A stretch of 64,000 nucleotides of DNA from Nostoc sp. T09 (GCF_002154695.1 NZ_MTAV01000028.1:26436-90435), one strand, 5' to 3'; positions 28,038 through 37,140 are shown, counted from the first letter of the stretch. The notes: generated by a model not told the origin, from the letters alone. Program-made: numbers and translations.

Positions 28038-29723
28038 TTAATACATACGGTCAGAACGTTCGAGACGTAAAAGTAATCGAATCAGTAGCCCTGCGATCGC
28101 TGCTGCAATTACACCAGCTAGTACTGCTAATAATACATAATGATTCACCAATAAAATGGTGCCTGAAAGCGTAAATCCACTGATAAGCAGAGCGTAACTA
28201 ATTCCGATTTGAATATTGCTTTGCCGCCTCAGTAAGCGTTCCGTTTCTAGAGAACGGACCCGCATACGCATATCGCCGCGCTCTAACTTTTCTAGTGTAT
28301 CTTCTAATCTACGTGGTAGCCCAAAAGCAGTAGTACTGACCTGAACTGCTTGGCGGCTTAATTCATTTAGGAAGCTATTGCTCTCAGAACCATTCATATT
28401 GGTCATAAGTTGCATTGCATACGGTTTGGCAACTTCCATAAAATTAAATTCTGGATCTAAGCCTTTGCCAACTCCCTCAAGAGTGGAAAAAGCTCGCATC
28501 ACAAAAGTGAAGGTTGCTGGAAATCTAAATGGTTGATTATACGCTATTTCGTAGAGGTCGTCACTGATTGCCGCAACTGATTGGTTTTCAAAGGGCTTGT
28601 CCATGAAATGATCCAGCATATACTGGACTGAACGCCGCACTGGCCCCATATCATCTACTGGTGCGATCGCTCCTAAATCGATCAAAGACTGAATTACGCG
28701 ATCGCCATCTTTTTGGGCAATACCAAACAGCGTTTGCATCAGTCCTTCACGCACATTGGATTTAATTCGCCCCATCATACCGAAATCGTAAAATATCAAA
28801 TCCCCATTCGGACTAACGGCAATATTTCCTGGGTGGGGATCGGCATGGAAAAAGCCATTATTGAGCAGCTGCAAGAGGTAAGCTTGGGCACCTTGACGGG
28901 CAATTATCTTGCGATCTAAACCCGCAGCCTCTATTGCTTCGTATTGGCTAATTTTAATTCCTGGGAGATACTCCAAAGTTAGTACTTGGGGTGAGGTATA
29001 ACGCCAGTAAATCCTAGGTACTTTTACCCAATCGTAGCCACGAAAGTTACGCCGGAAAGTGTCAGCATTACGGCCTTCGTTCAAATAATCAATTTCTTCC
29101 CAAAGAATGCGACAACACTCTTCATAAATTCCGAGCCAATCTCGCCCCCGTCCCCATTTGGGATGGTTTTGAAAATACCGAGTAATTCCTTTAAGAATCT
29201 GTAAATCAATTTCAAATAGCTTCTTCAGTCCAGGACGCTGCACTTTCACAACAACGGCTTCGCCACTATACAGCACAGCTTTGTGTACTTGCCCTAAACT
29301 AGCAGCCGCTAAGGGAATAGGATCAAAATTCTGGAAAAGATCGGGAATTTTCTTACCTAGTTCTCGCTGAATAATCGTCTCTACTTGGTCATAGCTAAAG
29401 GCGGGTACTTTATCTTGTAACTTTGCTAGTTCTTCTACATATTCGAGCGGAAATATATCAGCACGGGTGGAAAATAACTGCCCAACTTTAATAAAGGTTG
29501 GTCCTAAGTCGAGCAGAGTATTACGAATCCAGACAGCTTGCGCTTTCCGCCTTGCAGCTTGCTTTGCCTCAGTTATTCCGCCTGGATAACTCCAGGATTT
29601 GTTGTATCGCCAAAGCTTGAACATTAAGGTCAACACAAAAGACCAAATGTCCACAAAGCGCCGTCTACTAGAATAATTTTCCCGATTCCAACGGTATGCC
29701 TTATCCGAATAACCTTTTTCCAT
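28038..29723 (-). CDS. ABC1/AarF/UbiB-family atypical kinase
   Basis: 561 residues. The ABC1K signatures are clear: FIKVGQLFSTRADIFP (KxGQ) near residue 80, the Ala-rich loop in LAAASLGQVHKA, catalytic FHADPHPGN and metal-binding YDFGMMG. Two C-terminal membrane helices (IGISYALLISGFTLSGTILLV and a second hydrophobic stretch) anchor it. In cyanobacteria and plastids this family affects prenylquinone and pigment metabolism at thylakoids or plastoglobule-like sites. I use ATG 29723, giving MEKGYSDKAYRWNREN; a TTG at 29801 is less plausible. Operon with the PP2C gene. Confidence 0.93.
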   Translation of the reverse strand: MEKGYSDKAYRWNRENYSSRRRFVDIWSFVLTLMFKLWRYNKSWSYPGGITEAKQAARRKAQAVWIRNTLLDLGPTFIKVGQLFSTRADIFPLEYVEELAKLQDKVPAFSYDQVETIIQRELGKKIPDLFQNFDPIPLAAASLGQVHKAVLYSGEAVVVKVQRPGLKKLFEIDLQILKGITRYFQNHPKWGRGRDWLGIYEECCRILWEEIDYLNEGRNADTFRRNFRGYDWVKVPRIYWRYTSPQVLTLEYLPGIKISQYEAIEAAGLDRKIIARQGAQAYLLQLLNNGFFHADPHPGNIAVSPNGDLIFYDFGMMGRIKSNVREGLMQTLFGIAQKDGDRVIQSLIDLGAIAPVDDMGPVRRSVQYMLDHFMDKPFENQSVAAISDDLYEIAYNQPFRFPATFTFVMRAFSTLEGVGKGLDPEFNFMEVAKPYAMQLMTNMNGSESNSFLNELSRQAVQVSTTAFGLPRRLEDTLEKLERGDMRMRVRSLETERLLRRQSNIQIGISYALLISGFTLSGTILLVNHYVLLAVLAGVIAAAIAGLLIRLLLRLERSDRMY

Positions 29724-29844
29724 ATTTGTTGCGTACCGTTGGTTTTTAACCGAATCACCTGGAAGAAAAGACACTCTGATTCCTAAACTGTTTGTGATCA
29801 AATGTCATTCGTCCTCTGTTGTTTGTCATGTGTCCATAACTTTT

Positions 29845-29878
29845 GACTAATGGCAAATAACTAATGACTAATGACTAA
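29845..29878. repeat. Short STRR array (AATGACT units)
   Basis: CTAATGGCAAATAACTAATG followed by ACTAATGACTAAG: tandem, slightly drifting AATGACT/ATAACTA heptads in the spacer between the ABC1 kinase and the coiled-coil gene. Confidence 0.7.
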
Positions 29879-29908
29879 GTATGCTTTCTAGTAGATTTTT
29901 CTTAACTT

Positions 29909-30238
29909 TTATACAGAACTACTACGATACTTCTGCAATTCGGTACGCAATAAGGCGATTTCTGCTCGCAGTTCATCAATCATGGCTTGCAAGTCAACTG
30001 GGTCAGAACCGCTTGGTCCACGTACTGTAGTAGTAGATTGACCAACATTAGCAGCCTCTGCGGCTCGATTTGCCCGCTCTAAGACTTCATCTGTGAACTG
30101 GCGCAACTGTTCTCTAGCTTCAGCATCAAATTTGCCAAGTTCGCTTAAAGCATCAGTTAAGGCGACCTCTAAGCGTTCGTTAACAACTTCAGCTACAGCT
30201 CTGCCGACGAAAAAGGCTTGCAAAATGGGGTTACTCAT
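29909..30238 (-). CDS. Conserved cyanobacterial coiled-coil protein (DUF6825-like)
   Basis: 109 residues starting MSNPILQAFFVGRAVAEVVN, followed by a long acidic helix (DALSELGKFDAEAREQLRQF), a Gly/Ser/Thr-rich linker (STTTVRGPSGSDP) and a final coiled coil DLQAMIDELRAEIALLRTEL. The N-terminal hydrophobic helix plus the C-terminal coiled coil is a well conserved layout across cyanobacteria and plastids, where I believe it is annotated as a DUF6825 family member; I am not certain of the number. No enzyme motif. Single gene or upstream member of the ABC1 kinase operon (185-base gap). Confidence 0.8.
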   Translation of the reverse strand: MSNPILQAFFVGRAVAEVVNERLEVALTDALSELGKFDAEAREQLRQFTDEVLERANRAAEAANVGQSTTTVRGPSGSDPVDLQAMIDELRAEIALLRTELQKYRSSSV

Positions 30239-30871
30239 AAATTTTTGTTACGTCTCTCCGCAAGAGAATTATAACTTGCTCGTATGCTTTGCGGCTTCTA
30301 CTGTGGAGATATATATTGGCAAGGCAAACTCATAGCCCAGATAGCATTGCACAGTTCTAGTTCAGATAGCATTCTTTACCAATTAATCAACTAGTACCGT
30401 GCCGCAAAAATCAAGCTACCATCTGTTCTTGGTATAAGTGCTTGCCCCAGCAATGCCATTGAGAATATTTGGAGGATTAGTGGTAAAACAGCGATCGCAT
30501 AGTATCTAAATTGTCTAAATCTGGGGCTACGGGGCTTAATTACCCATAAAACCCCAATGCTATGTAGATCGCATCCACTTTTTGATTGTTACTAAAATCC
30601 TCCGGAAATTTGTGTTTAAATTTTCTGGAACTGGCTACTTGGCAATGGTAGTTATCTTCAGGATAAAAGGATATTGATTTATTGCTAACTTTCTATATTT
30701 AACTGTTTGGGGAATATAACCCCACCCAAAAGCCCAATCATAACGATTGGGCTTTTGATTAAGAGCTTTTTGGCGTGAGGCATAAAATGCAGTTAGACAG
30801 CATCACCCATAGAGCGATGGCTTGAACGGCATTTTTGATTAGATTAGCAATAGGCTATCTTAGGGGCAATT
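30239..30871. other. 630-base divergent region with one bidirectional hairpin
   Basis: Lies between the coiled-coil gene and the SDR gene, both of whose promoters should be here. The hairpin at 30728-30756 divides it, which suggests that a short transcript may end here. No small gene was recognised. Confidence 0.4.
30728..30756 (+). terminator. Intrinsic-terminator-like hairpin
   Basis: AAAAGCCCAATC, loop ATAAC, GATTGGGCTTTT: twelve perfect pairs with A-rich and T-rich flanks, able to act on either strand. No annotated gene ends at it, so it may close an unannotated small RNA from either side. Confidence 0.7.
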
Positions 30872-31687
30872 ATGACTTCTTCAGTTAAAGATTTGGTGCT
30901 AGTTGCTGGTGCTACTGGTGGAGTAGGGCAACTTGTAGTAGGTGAACTGCTAGAAAAAGGCTTAAGGGTTCGCATCCTGACACGCAATCCAGCAAAAGCC
31001 CAAAATATGTTTAATAACAGAGTCGAAGTTGCTGTTGGTGATATCCGCGACCCAGCTACACTTCCAGCCGCAATGGAGAATGTCACTCATATCATCTGTT
31101 GTACTGGTACTAGTGCGTTTCCTTCTAGTAAATGGGACTTTGACCCCAGTCCTAGTTGGATTGAATGGGTTCAGTTGCTTGTTGATCGTAAACATCGTGA
31201 ATCTAGAGCCAAGAACAGTCCGGCAAAGGTTGATGCTCAAGGTGTCAGTAACTTAGTAGCAGCAGCACCACCTAATCTCCAGCGATTTGTTTTCGTTTCT
31301 TCTTGCGGCATTCTGCGTAAAGATCAGCTTCCTTGGACTATTCTCAATGGCTTTGGCGTCTTGGATGCTAAAGAAAAAGGTGAGCAAGCGATCGTTAATT
31401 CGGGATTACCCTACACTATTATCCGTCCCGGACGTTTGATTGATGGCCCTTATACCTCATACGACCTCAACACTCTTTTTAAAGCAAAAACAGACAGCAA
31501 GTTAGGTGTGGTAATCGGCAAGGGCGATAAACTCTTAGCTGATGCTAGCCGAATTGACGTGGCCGCAGCTTGTGTGGAGTGTCTTTTTCACCCAGCGAGT
31601 GAAAAGCAAATTTTTGAATTGGTGAATCAGGGAACAAGACCGCCTGTAATTGACTGGGATCAGCTTTTCTCGCAACCAACTGTATAA
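30872..31687 (+). CDS. Atypical SDR, NAD(P)-binding protein
   Basis: 271 residues with the Rossmann motif VLVAGATGGVGQLVV (TGxxGxxG type) at residues 10-24, followed by RVRILTRNPAKAQNMF, which suggests NADP preference (Arg after the second strand). Later segments FVFVSSCGILRK and LPYTIIRPGRLIDGP are typical of the atypical SDR group 5 that includes plastid and cyanobacterial proteins related to Ycf39 and to TIC62. The Tyr-x-x-x-Lys catalytic pair is not evident, so a binding or chaperone role is possible. It is directly followed by a terminator-rich repeat array on the opposite strand. Confidence 0.88.
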   Translation: MTSSVKDLVLVAGATGGVGQLVVGELLEKGLRVRILTRNPAKAQNMFNNRVEVAVGDIRDPATLPAAMENVTHIICCTGTSAFPSSKWDFDPSPSWIEWVQLLVDRKHRESRAKNSPAKVDAQGVSNLVAAAPPNLQRFVFVSSCGILRKDQLPWTILNGFGVLDAKEKGEQAIVNSGLPYTIIRPGRLIDGPYTSYDLNTLFKAKTDSKLGVVIGKGDKLLADASRIDVAAACVECLFHPASEKQIFELVNQGTRPPVIDWDQLFSQPTV

Positions 31688-31734
31688 TTAACAGCGCAAT
31701 TTATCTGAATGCGATCGCATCTGCTATCCAGAAG

Positions 31735-31864
31735 AAAAAGGCTCAGCATTAAACTAAGCCTCCTCATATCCTGGTGCTTAAACAGACATCCCAGATTAAT
31801 TTAGGACTAACTTTTGTATATTTCATCTTCCTGAGGGCTGTATCCAGTTATCCTAAAGGCTGAT
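31735..31864 (-). ncRNA. Tandem small-RNA candidate, unit A
   Basis: Leftmost of four homologous minus-strand units. Reading right to left: ATCAGCCTTTAGGAT, GGATACAGCCCTCAGGAAGATG, a spacer, TTAGTCCTAAATTAATC, TTTAAGCACCAGGATATGAG and then the terminator hairpin AGGCTTAG-loop-CTGAGCCT followed by TTTTTC. The stem has seven of eight pairs. Sequence conservation with units B-D extends over about 130 bases, which argues for a functional repeated transcript. Transcription start sites are not known; GATACA may be a -10 element. Confidence 0.6.
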
Positions 31865-31923
31865 GAGTGTAAATTTGATCAACAATCTGTCGCCACGGAC
31901 AAATAATTTGTCGCTCTACAAAC

Positions 31924-32052
31924 ATGAAAGAGGCTTGGTTTGTCCAAGCCTCTGTATATACCAAGCATTTACTACACCAAGCTTAATTTAGACTTACCTT
32001 TACTTGCAGTTCATCATCCTAGAGGATGTGTGCAAATTGTCTCAAGGCTGAT
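31924..32052 (-). ncRNA. Tandem small-RNA candidate, unit B
   Basis: Same layout as the other units on the minus strand: ATCAGCCTTGAGACA, CACACATCCTCTAGGATGATG, AAGTCTAAATTAAGCTTGG, ATGCTTGGTATATACAG, then a ten-pair perfect hairpin AGAGGCTTGG-ACAAA-CCAAGCCTCT followed by TTC. Its terminator T-run is the weakest of the four. Confidence 0.6.
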
Positions 32053-32073
32053 AGAAAGTAACCTTGTTGTTAA

Positions 32074-32203
32074 GAAAAAAAGGTTTGGTCGCGAGCCAAA
32101 CCTCGATCATTGCTGTGCTTAACAACGTACTAAATAAATTTAGACCTACTCTTATGACAGAGCATCATCCTAGGGGTTGTATCCAAATATGCCAAAAACT
32201 GCT
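32074..32203 (-). ncRNA. Tandem small-RNA candidate, unit C
   Basis: Minus strand: AGCAGTTTTTGGCATATTTG, GGATACAACCCCTAGGATG, AGTAGGTCTAAATTTATTTAG, TTAAGCACAGCAATGATCG, then AGGTTTGG-CTCGCGA-CCAAACCT and seven T. Compared with unit B the stem has a compensatory change (C-G to T-A), so the hairpin itself is conserved, not just the bases. This is the most convincing intrinsic terminator of the array. Confidence 0.65.
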
Positions 32204-32286
32204 AAGCAATTACTTGCTGAAGATACTAGCTATGTGAAAAATTCTCAGCATATAAGCATATACTTACATACTTATATACTATATAT

Positions 32287-32412
32287 GAAAAAGGCTCGGC
32301 TAAGACCAAGCCTCCAGATATACCAGGTGTTTACCATATATAGATAATTTAGACATACTCTTCTTAGATATCATCTTTCTATTTGGGGTGTACAAATATT
32401 CCTAAAAGTGTT
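32287..32412 (-). ncRNA. Tandem small-RNA candidate, unit D
   Basis: Minus strand: ACTTTTAGGAATATTTG, GTACACCCCAAATAGAAAG, ATGATATCTAAGAAGAG, ATGTCTAAATTATC, AACACCTGGTATATCTGG, then AGGCTTGG-TCTTAG-CCGAGCCT with one mismatch and a run of five T. It is the rightmost of the clear copies and the closest to the upstream histidine kinase operon. Confidence 0.6.
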
Positions 32413-32503
32413 ATGTTGTGACCCATCACAGATGTAAAAGGCAAAATACACTCGGTCGTTGTCTTTGAGCCACATCTAAGTTAAATAAAGTTAAATCTTA
32501 AAA

Positions 32504-32532
32504 ATAAGGCCCTGGATAGACTCCAGGGCGAA
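32504..32532 (-). terminator. Terminator of the two-component operon (or a diverged fifth unit)
   Basis: On the minus strand GCCCTGG-AGTCTAT-CCAGGGC (seven perfect pairs) is followed by CTTATTTTT. It lies about 175 bases past the stop of the receiver-kinase gene. The upstream DNA contains two copies of GTTAATATTCG, and shows only faint likeness to the four repeat units. Confidence 0.7.
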
Positions 32533-32703
32533 TATTAACGTTCTTCAGACATTCACAAGCCGAATATTAACTCTAAACAACTCTTATTTCCCCTATCTAT
32601 TGAATGAAAGAAAATATTAATTCTCTGAATTGAGTAACAAGCTAAGAATATTAAGAAATGTATACTTTTGTATTGAGTTGAGCGCATATAGCCATATTGC
32701 AGA

Positions 32704-34236
32704 CTACTCGTTGAAAGGAACTACTAAATCAGTTAGTGTGAGCGAGAAAATTGTCCATCCCTCGCTGCTTTCTACTTGAATGCTGCCTTGGAGTTGTTCC
32801 ATTATCTTTTGTACTATGGCTAATCCTAACCCCGTACCGCCTTGTTTCGAGTAGTCTGCATTAGGGATGCGATAGAATTTCTCAAAAATTCGCGCTAATT
32901 CTGCTGTGGGAATTTCTACTGAGTTACTAACAGTAATGATAGTTTGCGGGGGTGCTACCGAGAAGTTATGACGCACATTTACGATGATTTCACCGCCAGC
33001 AGGAGTATATTTGCAGGCGTTATTGAGCAATTCTATTAATATTCGTTCTAAGCTGGTGCGGTCTGATATCAATGCTGGCAGATGAGAAGGGACATTTAGC
33101 TGTAGAGTTTGTTGATGTTCTGCAACACGAGCTTGAAACGGCTCGATCAATAAAGGTAACCAATCCTGTAATAGTAGTGCGTCAGGAGCAATGGGGAAAT
33201 AGCAAGAAGTTTCCAGTCGTTGTAAGTCTAACAAATCGTTAATGAGAGCTATCTCGCGATCGCACTCAGCTCTCATCAAATCCAGATAACGCTGGAATGT
33301 CTGAGGATTGGTAGAGACTTGCAATACTTCAATCATCACCTTCATGTTGTTGAGAGGCGATCGCAATTCATGGGAAGCTAAATTTAAAAAATCATTTTTA
33401 AGTTGATTGAGTTCTTCTAACTGCGCTACAAGTTGCGTTTGCTCAATTTCCCTTTTCCGCGCTTCACTAGCCTTTTTGCGCTCAGTAATATCCCGAAATA
33501 TCAAAACTGCACCTATAATATTATCTTTGTCATCTCTAATTGGTGCAGCACTATCATCAATTGGTACTTCCTGACCATCTTTAGCAATTAGAATAGTTTC
33601 TTCCGGTAGTTCGATGACTGCACCATCTTGAAGAACTTTTTTGATCGGACTTTCAATAGAGTTACGAGTTGCTGCATTGGCAATGTTAAATATTTCTGCT
33701 GAATTTCTTCCCAAAGCTTCTTCTTGTTGCCATCCTGTCAAATTTTCTGCCACAGAATTCATAAAATTTACTGACTCTTGGACATCGCTAGCAATTACTC
33801 CATCACCTATACTTCTAAGCAATGTAGATAGCCATTTCTGGCTGGCTTTTAATTCTTTTTCTAGCCTATGTTTAGTCAATGCTATTTCAATATTAGTTTG
33901 TAGTTCTCTTTCTTTAAAAGGTTTGAGTAGATAACCAAATGGCTCAGTAACCTTTGCTCGCTCTAATGTATTATCATCCGCATAAGCAGTTAGGTAAATT
34001 ATAGGTATATCTAAATGCTTATGAATTTCTTGAGCAGCTTCTACACCATCCATTTCACCTTTCAATCTAATATCCATTAGCACTAAATCTGGACAAAATT
34101 CTAGTGCTTTATTAATTGCATCTTGTCCTGAAGAAGCAACGCCAGGAACCATATAACCAAATCTTGTCAGTCGATTTCGTAAATCCTTAGCCACAATAGC
34201 TTCATCTTCTACAACCAAAATCTTGGCGTTTGTCAT
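32704..34236 (-). CDS. Receiver-PAS-histidine kinase
   Basis: 510 residues. Domains in order: a CheY-like receiver (about 1-125) starting AKILVVEDEAIVAKDLRNRL with phospho-acceptor Asp in LVLMDIRLKG and Lys in YLLKPFKERE; a PAS domain (about 145-265) ending VLIFRDITERKKA; a HisKA dimerisation helix with FLNLASHELRSPLNNMK; and a HATPase with NNACKYTPAGGE and KQGGTGLGLAIVQKIMEQL. So it receives phosphate and can also autophosphorylate. I start at ATG 34236. It is 17 bases from the receptor-kinase stop, so both form one operon and probably one relay: the membrane kinase likely phosphorylates this receiver. Confidence 0.93.
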   Translation of the reverse strand: MTNAKILVVEDEAIVAKDLRNRLTRFGYMVPGVASSGQDAINKALEFCPDLVLMDIRLKGEMDGVEAAQEIHKHLDIPIIYLTAYADDNTLERAKVTEPFGYLLKPFKERELQTNIEIALTKHRLEKELKASQKWLSTLLRSIGDGVIASDVQESVNFMNSVAENLTGWQQEEALGRNSAEIFNIANAATRNSIESPIKKVLQDGAVIELPEETILIAKDGQEVPIDDSAAPIRDDKDNIIGAVLIFRDITERKKASEARKREIEQTQLVAQLEELNQLKNDFLNLASHELRSPLNNMKVMIEVLQVSTNPQTFQRYLDLMRAECDREIALINDLLDLQRLETSCYFPIAPDALLLQDWLPLLIEPFQARVAEHQQTLQLNVPSHLPALISDRTSLERILIELLNNACKYTPAGGEIIVNVRHNFSVAPPQTIITVSNSVEIPTAELARIFEKFYRIPNADYSKQGGTGLGLAIVQKIMEQLQGSIQVESSEGWTIFSLTLTDLVVPFNE

Positions 34237-34253
34237 TTGGTATCTCTGTACAA

Positions 34254-36208
34254 TTATCCTATGGGAAATGATATCTGGAATTCTACTCCGATATCGCTGT
34301 GAATATTGATATCGCCTATAAGCTGACTGGCTAACGCATCTACTAATTGCCAACCTAATGATGCTGTATCTGTAAAATTGAAGTTTGCAGGTAAACCAAT
34401 GCCATTATCACGAATAGTAAGTAAAATTCTATTTTCTAATATTTTTCTAATTGCGATGCCAATTTCACCATTTCTCCCCAATGGGAATGCATATTTTAAA
34501 GAATTAGAAACAAGTTCATGAATAATTAATCCACAAGGAATTGCTGTATCTAAGCCTAGTAAAATATGCTCTTCGATATCTATATTCAGGGCGATCGCAT
34601 CTTCAGAGACTTCGTATGTAGTCAATAAAGTTGCTACCAAATCTTGGACATATTCACCGAAATTAATTCTCGATAAGTCTCGTGATTGATACATTTTTTC
34701 GTGAACCAAAGCCATTGATGCGATCCGCATTTGGCTTTGTTGGAATATTTCCATATCCTGTTTGTCTTTGATATATTCAGATTGCAAGCTCAACAGGCTG
34801 GAAATTACCTGGAAATTGTTTTTGACCCGATGATAAATTTCTTTTAATAGAACCTCTTTTTCTCGAAGTGATGCTTGGATTTGTTCCTCTGATTGCTTGC
34901 GATCGCTAATATCCTCGATTACAGCAATAAAATACTTTGGAATACCAGAAGGTTCGTGAACTAAAGATACAGTTACATTAATCCAGACTATAGAACTGTC
35001 TTTACGTAAATAACGCTTTTCCAAAGAGAAAGTAGGAATATCACCTGCTAATATTTGGTCAACGTATTTCAGACTGGCTTTCATGTCATCTGGATAAGTA
35101 ATATCTTTGAAAGTTCGCAATTGTAGTTCTTGGGATGTATAACCAACAATATCGCAAAGCCTTTGGTTAACTAATAACCACCGTCCATCAATTCCCACAT
35201 GAGCAATACCAACAGCTGCTTGATCGAATGCGGCACGAAATCGCTGTTCGCTTTCTCGTAATGCCTCCTCGATTCGCTGACGTTCAGTAATTTCTGCCTG
35301 TAGTGATGCGTTAATTCTTTTTAACTCTACTGTCCGTTCCTCAACTTTGCTTTCTAATTGGTCGAGTAGTTGGCTGAGATTTTCCTCTGCTTGCTTACGC
35401 TCGGTAATATCAGTATGCGAGCCTACCATCCGCACTACTTTACCATCTTCATCCCACAGCGCTTGACCCCGATCCAAAATCCATTTGTATGCGCCGTCTT
35501 TACATAAAACACGATACTCCTTAGTGTAAAACGGTGTTCTCTTAGCAAAGTGATCCTTAACTGCTTTTTTCACCCTATCGAGATCATTTGGATGCACTCG
35601 TTTGATCATTTCATCGAAATGGTTGGAAATCTCTTGCTCTTGATAACCGAGCATTTCCTTCCAGCGAGCCGAGAAGAAAACTTCATTATTTTTAACGTTC
35701 CAGTCCCAAATGCCATCGTTATTACCACGCAGAGCTAACTGCCAACGTTGTTCACTTTCTCTTAACTCCTCCTCGGTTCGTTTGCGTTCAACAATTTCCT
35801 TGGCTAGTTGGCAGTTTGCTGCTTCTAATTCGGCAGGGCTAGGTAGAACAAGCGCTTTAGGAATTAATGACACCAGTTCTATAGCTGTATATACAGATAC
35901 AAAGGCAGTGATAGCTTTAATCAGTCCTGATAGCCAATAGGTGGGATGCCAAAGCGTCCACACTTCTATGACATGGGTTGTGCCACAAGCAACGATGAAT
36001 GTGCCAAACATCAGAAAAATCCAGTCGAAAGGCACATCTCTTCGCTTGCGGACAAAATAAACCAGCATCACTGGAATTGAATAATAAGCCAGTGCAATTA
36101 GCGAATCTGAGATGATATGCAACCAGACTAATTGTGGCTGCCAAAGGTAACAATGCCCATGTGGGATAAACTGATTAGGAAAAAAAAATTATGTAACAAT
36201 TCTGTCAT
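34254..36208 (-). CDS. Ethylene-receptor-like membrane histidine kinase (frame break near N-terminus)
   Basis: From a TTG at 36122 the frame gives 622 residues, but homologues extend further upstream: the same frame reads [20 protein letters not shown] before it. An ATG at 36208 starts [10 protein letters not shown] in the neighbouring frame and would join exactly if the T9 run (36180-36188) had ten T; the joined protein would be 651 residues. Domains: three-helix ethylene-binding-type region with Asp, Tyr, Ile-Pro ([13 protein letters not shown]) and Cys-x3-His (ACGTTH) in the spacing of plant ETR1; two PAS domains with PAC tails ([18 protein letters not shown]); HisKA_2 motif [17 protein letters not shown]; HATPase at the C-terminus. 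Start is therefore uncertain; identity is firm. Confidence 0.85.
36180..36188 (-). other. T9 homopolymer at the receptor frame break
   Basis: Nine A on the plus strand (nine T in the coding strand). Ten or seven T would connect the ATG at 36208 with the receptor frame; nine do not. Runs of this length are prone to replication or transcription slippage and also to sequencing error. Confidence 0.75.
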
Positions 36209-36624
36209 AAAGATTTACTTATTATAAAAATTTTACTCAAAATTTAAATTATTAAAGATTCTGATTTTTATTTAAGCTAGGGACGAAGCTCGCAATGGGC
36301 ATCAATAGTCCTTTAGCCTCATACTTATTTAACTTATTAATCACTTTAGAAAGTTGGTATTGTAATAATTATTCTTATTTTAACTTTACATTTGGCGAAT
36401 CAAAGGACTGACCCCTCCTCCATACAGCCAACCACCCCCAAGCTGCAAGCTTGAGGAGCTTAATGCACAATCTAGGAATTGTTTCCGGCTTATACGGTAG
36501 GGCTGGGGAGAGATTTTTTAACTGGAAAGTTAGCAAGTAACTCAGCAATAACCTGAGATATTGCATTGATTCTCTATGTAGCAAATGAGAACGCTACAAT
36601 ATCTATTTCCTCTAAATTCTGCAT

Positions 36625-36654
36625 AAAAAAAGAAGCTACAGATAAGTAGCTTCT
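36625..36654 (-). terminator. Minus-strand intrinsic terminator without an assigned gene
   Basis: On the minus strand AGAAGCTAC-TTATCT-GTAGCTTCT (nine perfect pairs) is followed by TTTTTT. The nearest upstream minus-strand gene stops at 37141, almost 500 bases away, so it may end either a long 3' UTR or a separate small RNA. Confidence 0.75.
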
Positions 36655-36933
36655 AGATGATCTTAATGAGAAATGATTGTTGATTCTGCTCATATAGCTG
36701 TGAGTATGTCAGCTATATTTGCAATAAGGAGTGAACTAGCTTTAACCCAGGGATTTACAGCTACTACTTATTCATGTCCTGACCCACTATTAAGTAGTAA
36801 CTGCTTTTCGCCCCTATTAGTTATTAAAACTATTTTGATAAAAGAATGATTCAGACGAAAGTAATGAATCAACCATGACTTTGGTCACGAAGTGGTTATA
36901 AATCAATACAGTTCAGATAAGCCTGTTTTTTCT

Positions 36934-36976
36934 CTCTCTGTTCCCCGTTCCCTGTTCCCTGTTCCCTTGCCTTCAC
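36934..36976. repeat. STRR array (GTTCCCT units)
   Basis: TCTCTCTCTGTTCCCCGTTC then CCTGTTCCCTGTTCCCTTGCC: about four tandem GTTCCCT-type heptads, a class common in Nostocales intergenic DNA. Confidence 0.75.
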
Positions 36977-37140
36977 AGAAGAATTTTCTTAACTGAACCG
37001 TATTGGGTTATAAATGCCATACACCATTTGCGATTGGCGTAAAATCTCCTGTGCTTTAACCGACTATGTATACACAACATTCCTGCGTCCTATCGTCTTA
37101 GAATCAGCCCTGATAATTTTGATTCAAGAGAACGCGATTT

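Larger units (their letters stand above)
36209..37140. other. 930-base gap with terminator and STRR, possible small RNA
   Basis: Contains GC-richer repeat DNA at 36400-36520, a minus-strand terminator at 36625-36654, a hairpin ATAGCTG/CAGCTAT (36694-36716) and GTTCCCT heptads at 36934-36976. No protein gene is convincing; a frame at 36375-36584 is probably repeat-derived. Confidence 0.45.

Noticed and set aside
31926..32415. CRISPR array
   Set aside because: Spacing is regular but units are ~130 bases, diverged, and end in terminators; no short identical repeats or unique 30-40-base spacers.
36375..36584. 69-residue minus frame
   Set aside because: Derived from a GC-rich dispersed repeat (GGGCTGGGGAGAG, CTGTATGGAGGAGGG on the minus strand); no start signal and no family.
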